Of a stretch of 10,521 bases of DNA, positions 6,994-10,521 are shown one piece after another. Made by a program: the position numbers and the translations under genes. A model generated the notes under the pieces. The model saw only the letters and a program-made list of their open reading frames with translations, did no database searches and was not told where the DNA came from. The stretch lies in assembly GCA_964600685.1 (NCBI GenBank), contig CAZRKU010000109.1, positions 1-10,521 on the forward strand. Reading direction: 5' to 3'. Every line of letters begins with the position of its first letter. Position 1 is the stretch's first letter. This DNA is from TMP-24 sp964600685. Lineage in GTDB: Bacteria > Pseudomonadota > Alphaproteobacteria > Rhodobacterales > Rhodobacteraceae.

Positions 6994-8078
6994 GGCTTAA
7001 GGCCTTTGAACTGCCCGATGGCATGCGCCACCCGGCGGCAGGAGGCCTCATCTCCGATGGTGATGCGCAGGCAATTGGGCAAGCCATAGCCCGACACGCG
7101 CCGCACGATCAGCCCCTCGCCCTGCAGATACTGGTCGCAGGCCTGTGCCTCCGCCTCGTCCGCGAAGCGTGCAAGGATGAAGTTCGCCGTTGAGGTGTCT
7201 GAAGGCACTCCCTTTTCCGCCAGGCTTTCGGCCAGCCAGGCCCGCATCCGGCTGTTTTCCTCGCGGCAACGCGTGACATGGTCCTGATCGCGCACGGCGG
7301 CTTCCGCGGCCTCCTGCTGTGCGGCAGACAGATTGAAGGGGCCGCGAATGCGGTTCAGGACGTCGATGATCGCCTTCGGGCCGTAACCCCAGCCGATCCT
7401 GAGGCCGCCAAGCCCGTAGATCTTCGAAAATGTGCGCGTCATGACGACATTCGGGCGCGTCGTCGCCAGTCCCGCGCCGCCATCATAACCCTGCACATAC
7501 TCCGCATAGGCCCCGTCGATCACCAGGATCGCACCTTTCGGCAGGCCGTCGGCCAGCTTCTCGATCTCCCGCAGTCCGATCATCGTGCCGGTCGGGTTGT
7601 TGGGATTGGCGATGAAGACCAGCCTGGTGCGTTTCGTGCAGGCCTTCAGGATCGCATCGACATCGGTGGTGCGGTCGCGTTCCTTGACCGACACCGGCGT
7701 CGCCCCGGCGGCGAGGGCCGAGATGCGATACATCAGGAAGCCATGTTCGGTGAAGACGACCTCATCCTTCGGACCGGCATAGGCCTGACAGAGAAAATGG
7801 ATGATCTCGTCCGACCCCACGCCGCAGATGATCCGCTGCGGGTCCAGCCCATGCACCTCGCCGATGGCCTGTCGCAGGCTGGCATGATCGGTGTTGGGGT
7901 AGCGGTTGAGTCTGTGCACCGCGCGCTGGAAGGCTTCCTTGGCGCGGTCGGACGGACCGAAGGGGTTTTCGTTCGACGAGAGCTTGATCGCATCGGTGAC
8001 CCCCGCCACATGCGCCGCGCCGCCTTCGTAAAGCGCAATCTCCATGATCCCCGGCTGGGGACGGATATGATCGGTCAT
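6990..8078 (-). CDS. hisC: Histidinol-phosphate aminotransferase
   Basis: A 362-residue PLP-dependent class I/II aminotransferase. HisC converts imidazole-acetol phosphate and glutamate to histidinol phosphate; several bacterial HisC enzymes also transaminate aromatic keto acids. Seen: KLSSNENPFGPS (32-43), YPNTDHASLR (60-69), GVGSDEII (86-93), ANPNNPTGT (157-165), IDGAYAEY (187-194), TRTFSKIYGLGGLRIGW (214-230) with the PLP lysine K219 and R227, and the C-terminal RVSGYGLPNCLRITIG with the carboxylate-binding arginine. Length is normal. ATG at 8078, with GGGGAG (8094-8089) ten bases upstream lying in a hairpin arm. It overlaps tyrC by four bases, so the pair likely supplies tyrosine (or arogenate) as well as histidine. 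No other his gene is in view, so a main role in aromatic transamination is possible. Confidence 0.95.
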   Translation of the reverse strand: MTDHIRPQPGIMEIALYEGGAAHVAGVTDAIKLSSNENPFGPSDRAKEAFQRAVHRLNRYPNTDHASLRQAIGEVHGLDPQRIICGVGSDEIIHFLCQAYAGPKDEVVFTEHGFLMYRISALAAGATPVSVKERDRTTDVDAILKACTKRTRLVFIANPNNPTGTMIGLREIEKLADGLPKGAILVIDGAYAEYVQGYDGGAGLATTRPNVVMTRTFSKIYGLGGLRIGWGYGPKAIIDVLNRIRGPFNLSAAQQEAAEAAVRDQDHVTRCREENSRMRAWLAESLAEKGVPSDTSTANFILARFADEAEAQACDQYLQGEGLIVRRVSGYGLPNCLRITIGDEASCRRVAHAIGQFKGLKP

Positions 8079-8088
8079 CTGGCAGCGA

Positions 8089-8106
8089 CTCCCCGGTGGT
8101 CCGGGG
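8089..8106 (-). promoter_or_regulatory. hisC Shine-Dalgarno embedded in a perfect GC hairpin
   Basis: In the mRNA, CCCCGG (8106-8101), loop ACCA (8100-8097) and CCGGGG (8096-8091) form a 6-bp all-GC stem. The GGGG of the GGGGAG Shine-Dalgarno (8094-8089) is within its 3' arm, ten bases before the ATG. Pairing would hide the ribosome site; whether it is regulated is inference. Confidence 0.5.
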
Positions 8107-8128
8107 CTTTCTAGCGGTGCGAGTGGTT

Positions 8129-8191
8129 TTAGGCCAGTGGAAGTTCGGCAACGGAGCGGTCTTGTGGCGGGTGCGCCATTTCCACCGTCAT
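8129..8191 (-). CDS. Possible 20-codon leader ORF upstream of hisC
   Basis: ATG at 8191 (minus) opens 20 codons ending TAA at 8129, about 50 nt before the hisC ATG and just after the rpsD terminator. GAGGG lies four to five bases upstream. The peptide reads MTVEMAHPPQDRSVAELPLA. It has one His and no Tyr, Phe or Trp, so it is not a classical His or aromatic attenuator peptide. It could be a leader peptide, a gene remnant or chance. Confidence 0.2.
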   Translation of the reverse strand: MTVEMAHPPQDRSVAELPLA

Positions 8192-8210
8192 CGCACCCTC
8201 GACCGGCAAA

Positions 8211-8239
8211 TGAAAAGGGCCCGCCGTAAAGGCGAGCCC
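8211..8239 (-). terminator. Intrinsic terminator of rpsD
   Basis: On the minus strand GGGCTCGCC (8239-8231), loop TTTAC, GGCGGGCCC (8225-8217) form a 9-bp stem with one G-U pair, then TTTTCA. It lies 25 nt after the rpsD stop and separates rpsD from hisC. Confidence 0.88.
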
Positions 8240-8244
8240 CCGTC

Positions 8245-8260
8245 GCACCACAAATGGTGC
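8245..8260 (-). other. Small stem-loop directly after the rpsD stop codon
   Basis: GCACCA (8260-8255 on the minus strand), loop TTTG, TGGTGC (8250-8245) form a perfect 6-bp stem three bases after the stop. It precedes the true terminator and has no T-run of its own; it probably just protects the mRNA 3' end. Confidence 0.5.
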
Positions 8261-8263
8261 AAA

Positions 8264-8884
8264 TCAGTTCTTGGCGTAGAATTCGACGACCAGATGGGGT
8301 TCCATCTGCACCGGATAGGGCACGTCGCCCAGGGCCGGCTGGCGCACGAAGGTCGCAGTCATCTTGTGGTGGTCGGTTTCCAGATAGTCCGGCACGTCAC
8401 GCTCGGCCAGCGCCACGGCTTCCAGAACCAGCGCGAGCTGACGCGACTTGTCGCGGACCGCGATAACGTCGCCTTCCTTGACGCGGTAGGAAGCGATGTT
8501 GACGCGGCTGCCGTTCACGGTCACGTGGCCGTGGTTGACGAACTGGCGGGCGGCGAAGATCGTCGGCACGAACTTGGCGCGGTAAACCACCGCGTCCAGG
8601 CGGCGCTCCAGCAGGCCGACCAGATTTTCGCCGGTGTCGCCCTTGACGCGCTCGGCCTCGGTAAAGACCTTGCGGAACTGCTTTTCGGTCAGATCGCCGT
8701 AATAGCCCTTCAGCTTCTGCTTGGCGCGCAACTGGGTGCCGAAGTCCGACAGCTTGTTCTTGCGGCGCTGGCCGTGCTGGCCGGGGCCATATTCCCGCTT
8801 GTTGACCGGGGATTTCGGACGGCCCCAGATGTTTTCGCCCATCCGGCGGTCGATTTTATACTTGGCAGAGGTGCGTTTGGTCAC
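8264..8884 (-). CDS. rpsD: 30S ribosomal protein S4
   Basis: A 206-residue primary 16S rRNA-binding protein of the small subunit. Seen: the N-terminal RRMGENIWGRPKSP (13-26) and EYGPGQHGQRRKNKLSDFG (31-49), YYGDLTEKQFRKVF (61-74), and an S4 RNA-binding domain at about 94-157 with RRLDAVVYRAKF and ARQFVNHGHVTVNG. The N-terminus lacks the zinc-binding cysteines of some bacterial S4 proteins. The start codon is GTG (8884-8882), fixed by AAGGAG (8897-8892) seven bases upstream and by the family N-terminus. It stands alone, with its own promoter and terminator, unlike the gamma-proteobacterial arrangement in the alpha operon with rpoA; this is usual in alphaproteobacteria. In E. coli S4 also represses its own operon, so the structured leader here may be its target. 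Confidence 0.98.
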   Translation of the reverse strand: MTKRTSAKYKIDRRMGENIWGRPKSPVNKREYGPGQHGQRRKNKLSDFGTQLRAKQKLKGYYGDLTEKQFRKVFTEAERVKGDTGENLVGLLERRLDAVVYRAKFVPTIFAARQFVNHGHVTVNGSRVNIASYRVKEGDVIAVRDKSRQLALVLEAVALAERDVPDYLETDHHKMTATFVRQPALGDVPYPVQMEPHLVVEFYAKN

Positions 8885-9020
8885 CGCTGATCTCCTTCGT
8901 TACAGGCACCGCCCGAGAGGCGGCTGTGAAGGGCGTTGTCCTTTGCCTTGCGGCCGACAGGCTTCCCCTTGCGGGGTCCACCAACACCAATGAAAGACCC
9001 GGCGCGCGCAGCACCGGGAC
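8885..9020 (-). promoter_or_regulatory. Structured 5' leader of rpsD (candidate S4-responsive element)
   Basis: From the predicted start near 9020 the leader is about 136 nt. Stems in mRNA order: CCCGG/CCGGG (9018-9014 with 9002-8998); CCCC-GCAA-GGGG (8976-8965), a GNRA tetraloop; GCC-GCAA-GGC (8954-8945), a second GCAA loop; and CCGCC-TCTCG-GGCGG (8923-8909), extended by ACAG/CTGT (8927-8924 with 8905-8902) across a 3-nt bulge. The last ends just before the AAGGAG Shine-Dalgarno. The structure is seen; ligand control by S4 is inference. Confidence 0.4.
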
Positions 9021-9026
9021 GGGCGG

Positions 9027-9054
9027 CTTATACAGGCGGCGAAGGCAGAGTCAA
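9027..9054 (-). promoter_or_regulatory. Strong sigma-70 promoter of rpsD
   Basis: On the minus strand TTGACT (9054-9049), a 16-nt spacer, TATAAG (9032-9027): 5 of 6 at both boxes. The upstream stretch 9061-9085 is relatively A/T-rich with two TTAGC copies on the plus strand, and could act as an UP-like element. Transcription would begin near 9020. Confidence 0.8.
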
Positions 9055-9126
9055 GCGGGCGACCATTAGCCAGTTCTTAGCATTTGCCCGCCAGTCTGGG
9101 GCGGGGTCAACATGGGGTGAGACGCG

Positions 9127-9492
9127 ATGCGGGACGATCTTCTGCCGGCGTTCGAGACTTTTCTGGTGCAGGACGTGATCCTGACCCTCGGCAACCTGCG
9201 CGGCTCGCTCGCCTGGCTCGCCGATGGCGGGACGGCAGCAGACCCCGCGACCTGTCGCGCCGGGTTCGACCGGCTGGACCGCCAGATCGAGTTGCTTCAG
9301 GACCGTGCCCGTGCCATGTGCCCCACCCTGGCCCCCGACCCGGCGTCGCAGCCCGCCGCCCGCCCGGCCTCGCCTGCCGCCTATGCCGCAGGCAGCGGCA
9401 TGTCGCTTGAAGGTCTGCTGCGCGACGCGCTGGGCGAGGAAGCGGCGGACTTGCCGCCGCTGTTCCGCAGCCGGAGAGGCGCACTTGGCTGA
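9127..9492 (+). CDS. Hypothetical protein, 121 residues
   Basis: I do not recognise a family. The frame has very high GC3 like its neighbours, while overlapping frames look random, so it is likely real. Start ATG 9127 with GGTGAG (9116-9121) upstream; an earlier ATG at 9112 meets a stop after one codon. The protein has a helical N-terminus (MRDDLLPAFETFLVQDVILT, then NLRGSLAWL), a second amphipathic stretch FDRLDRQIELLQDRARAM (47-64), a Pro/Ala-rich linker (about 70-90) and a short acidic helix SLEGLLRDALGEEAADLPPLF (93-113). No signal peptide or membrane helix, so cytosolic. It diverges from rpsD and converges on the Hint gene with a 28-nt gap. It might be a small coiled or adaptor-type protein, but nothing names a function. 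Confidence 0.65.
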   Translation: MRDDLLPAFETFLVQDVILTLGNLRGSLAWLADGGTAADPATCRAGFDRLDRQIELLQDRARAMCPTLAPDPASQPAARPASPAAYAAGSGMSLEGLLRDALGEEAADLPPLFRSRRGALG

Positions 9493-9520
9493 GGGTCGCG
9501 CCTGTCCCGCCCGAAGAGCG

Positions 9521-10141
9521 TCACGCGACAAGCCGCAGGTCAGCGCTGCTGAGCGCGCCGTCCTCGATCAGGGCAAGCATGGCCTGGGCCTGCGCCCGGT
9601 CGATCGCCGGATGGAAGTCCGGCCCGGCATCGGCGCGGCCGGACCGGCAATGCAGAAGCGTGCCGGTATTGGCAAAAACCGCTTCGTCCTGCGCGAAAGC
9701 CAGCGTGACGATCTCGCTCGCGCCCGGCAGCCAGCGCAGACCGATGCCCCGAAAGCCCGCCAGATGGCGGGCCTCGACCCTTGCCGCGGCGCGGTCGAGC
9801 ACCTCTTCGATGACGGGCGAGGTGATGAGGATCTCTTGCCCCGGCATCAGCCAGAGCCCGTCGCAATTGTCGATCGCTCCACCCGGAACATGCACAAGCA
9901 TCGCGCCGCCGGTCGAAAACCCCTGACGGGTCAGTCGCGTGATCGGGCACAGGCCGCCGTCATGGGTCTGCACCCGCATCCCTTCACGAAGCGCACCTAC
10001 AGGGCACCAGCCCAGGGCGGTCTCGACCAGGGTGGCGGCAAGAAAACCGCCCGGATGCGCGCGGCTTGCCGTCGCGGCATCGAGGTTGCCGATGGTGATC
10101 CGTTTGGCGGCGGTGAAGGCTTTGGCGCTGTGCATGAACAT
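9521..10141 (-). CDS. Hint-domain (Hedgehog/intein fold) protein with degenerate active site
   Basis: A 206-residue protein. GFLAATLVETALGWCPVGAL (32-51), then REGMRVQTHDGGLCPITRL (52-70) and LVHVPGGAIDNCDGLWLMPG (82-101) match the Hint pattern (first strand with the nucleophile, then 'pG..v.T.dGg..pv') found in many Rhodobacteraceae proteins. In active Hint domains the block starts with Cys; here the residue before FLAAT is Gly32. The later conserved His of the 'sPqHrvL' element appears as E103 in MPGQEILI. So splicing or self-cleavage looks lost. There is no signal peptide or linked passenger domain; the function is unknown. Start ATG 10141 has GGGAAAGGA (10156-10148) six bases upstream, better spaced than the ATG at 10135. 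Stop TGA at 9521, convergent with the hypothetical gene. Confidence 0.8.
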   Translation of the reverse strand: MFMHSAKAFTAAKRITIGNLDAATASRAHPGGFLAATLVETALGWCPVGALREGMRVQTHDGGLCPITRLTRQGFSTGGAMLVHVPGGAIDNCDGLWLMPGQEILITSPVIEEVLDRAAARVEARHLAGFRGIGLRWLPGASEIVTLAFAQDEAVFANTGTLLHCRSGRADAGPDFHPAIDRAQAQAMLALIEDGALSSADLRLVA

Positions 10142-10229
10142 GATCGGTCCTTTCCCTGACCCATTGTGCCGCTGACCCCTGCCCGGCTTCGGGGGCTTGA
10201 TCAGTTGGGCTGCCCGTCAAGGAAACACC

Positions 10230-10249
10230 CGAAATCCGCCCGGATTTCG
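10230..10249. promoter_or_regulatory. 20-bp perfect palindrome, operator-like
   Basis: CGAAATCCG (10230-10238), CC, CGGATTTCG (10241-10249): 9-bp perfect arms around two bases. No T-run follows on either strand, so a terminator is unlikely. It lies about 90 nt upstream of the Hint gene ATG, a typical operator position for a dimeric regulator. Confidence 0.5.
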
Positions 10250-10422
10250 ACGCGACCCCGACAATTTGCGGGCACTTTTTCGCCGTGATCGTTAATGGCG
10301 CGACCAGCGCCCTCTTTGGCAACCATTCCCGTGCGGCCTAAGATTCCCTTAACCAGGATCGCGGCCACCTCCACCCGGAACGGCGATTTCATGCGAATCG
10401 CGATGACCGGCACATTTCTCGC

Positions 10423-10451
10423 TTGCGCAGGATCGCGAGACTGACTACATC
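10423..10451 (+). promoter_or_regulatory. Possible tRNA-Gly promoter
   Basis: TTGCGC (10423-10428), a 17-nt spacer and TACATC (10446-10451). The boxes are weak (about 3 of 6 each), but the spacing is exact and the start would fall some 8-10 nt before the mature tRNA, as expected for a stable RNA. Confidence 0.35.
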
Positions 10452-10467
10452 GCCCCCACCCGAGGAT

Positions 10468-10521
10468 GCGGGCGTAGCTCAGGGGTAGAGCATAACCTTG
10501 CCAAGGTTAGGGTCGTGAGTT
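10468..10521 (+). tRNA. tRNA-Gly (GCC), 3' end cut by the window
   Basis: Acceptor strand GCGGGCG (10468-10474), D stem GCTC/GAGC (10477-10480 and 10488-10491), anticodon stem TAACC/GGTTA (10493-10497 and 10505-10509) with loop TTGCCAA and anticodon GCC at 10500-10502, then the 5' T-arm strand GTGAG (10515-10519) and the start of the T loop. The window ends before the 3' T strand, acceptor strand and CCA. It closely follows the bacterial tRNA-Gly(GCC) pattern and decodes GGC and GGT. Confidence 0.96.

Larger units (their letters stand above)
10142..10467. other. Intergenic region between the Hint gene and tRNA-Gly
   Basis: No convincing gene. A 70-codon frame on the minus strand (10413-10201) starts with GTG, lacks a good Shine-Dalgarno, has GC3 of about two thirds and includes a TTA codon, unlike the neighbours. 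The stretch holds the Hint gene's Shine-Dalgarno, a 20-bp palindrome (10230-10249) and a promoter-like pair before the tRNA. It is more A/T-rich than the rest of the window. Confidence 0.6.

Noticed and set aside
5947..7089. 380-codon plus-strand frame over the dehydrogenase
   Set aside because: Antisense shadow of tyrC, Arg/His/Gly-rich, no domain.
7278..8114. Plus-strand frame opposite hisC (and a similar one at 8096-8890 opposite rpsD)
   Set aside because: The minus strand encodes full-length HisC and S4 with all motifs; the plus frames are composition artefacts.
8129..8263. Classical histidine or aromatic attenuator before hisC
   Set aside because: The short peptide lacks His or aromatic runs, and the one terminator in the gap is directly attached to rpsD, upstream of the ORF.
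9028..9531. 167-codon minus-strand frame overlapping the rpsD promoter and the 121-residue gene
   Set aside because: Weaker codon bias than the plus-strand frame at 9127; it would also overlap the 3' end of the Hint gene and the rpsD promoter.
10201..10413. 70-codon minus-strand frame upstream of the Hint gene
   Set aside because: GTG start without a good Shine-Dalgarno, lower GC3, a TTA codon and an internal perfect palindrome. Left as probably non-coding, not excluded.
1..10521. Mobile element, prophage, CRISPR or defence island
   Set aside because: No transposase, integrase, regular spaced repeats or attachment-site duplication seen; gene content and codon use are uniform. The tRNA-Gly could be an integration target, but its 3' half is outside the window.

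Overview
The window is GC-rich and high-GC3, with gene families and gene order typical of an alphaproteobacterium, most likely Rhodobacterales (Rhodobacter/Paracoccus relatives). Pointers are a monocistronic rpsD outside an alpha operon, a hisC-tyrC pair, a DUF2125-type envelope protein and a Hint-domain protein of the kind common in that order. The taxon is inferred from these features, not from a search.

Layout: (1) 1-1398 (+) is the 3' two thirds of clpA, the ClpAP unfoldase. (2) A 168-nt convergent gap holds a 15-bp direct repeat. (3) 3045-4241 and 1567-3042 (-) are a MotA/TolQ/ExbB-like channel subunit followed 2 nt later by a MotB-like protein (membrane helix, ~290-residue coiled coil, OmpA peptidoglycan-binding domain). 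(4) 4322-4870 (-) is a ChaC gamma-glutamylcyclotransferase, divergent from (5) 4933-5916 (+), a membrane-anchored DUF2125 protein. (6) 6990-8078 and 6073-6993 (-) are hisC and a prephenate/arogenate dehydrogenase, joined by an ATGA overlap. (7) 8264-8884 (-) is rpsD, GTG-started, with a strong promoter, a ~136-nt structured leader and a clear intrinsic terminator. (8) 9127-9492 (+) is a small hypothetical protein. (9) 9521-10141 (-) is a Hint-fold protein whose splicing residues look lost. (10) 10468 to the window end (+) is the 5' part of tRNA-Gly(GCC).

Functionally this is mostly core genome: protein quality control, an energised envelope machine of unknown role, glutathione turnover, the end of tyrosine (and histidine) biosynthesis, and translation. 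I see no phage, IS element, CRISPR array or complete defence system. The parts most worth following are the orphan stator-like pair, the structured rpsD leader (a candidate S4-responsive element), the hisC leader in which the Shine-Dalgarno lies in a perfect GC hairpin, the degenerate Hint protein, and a 20-bp perfect palindrome upstream of it.
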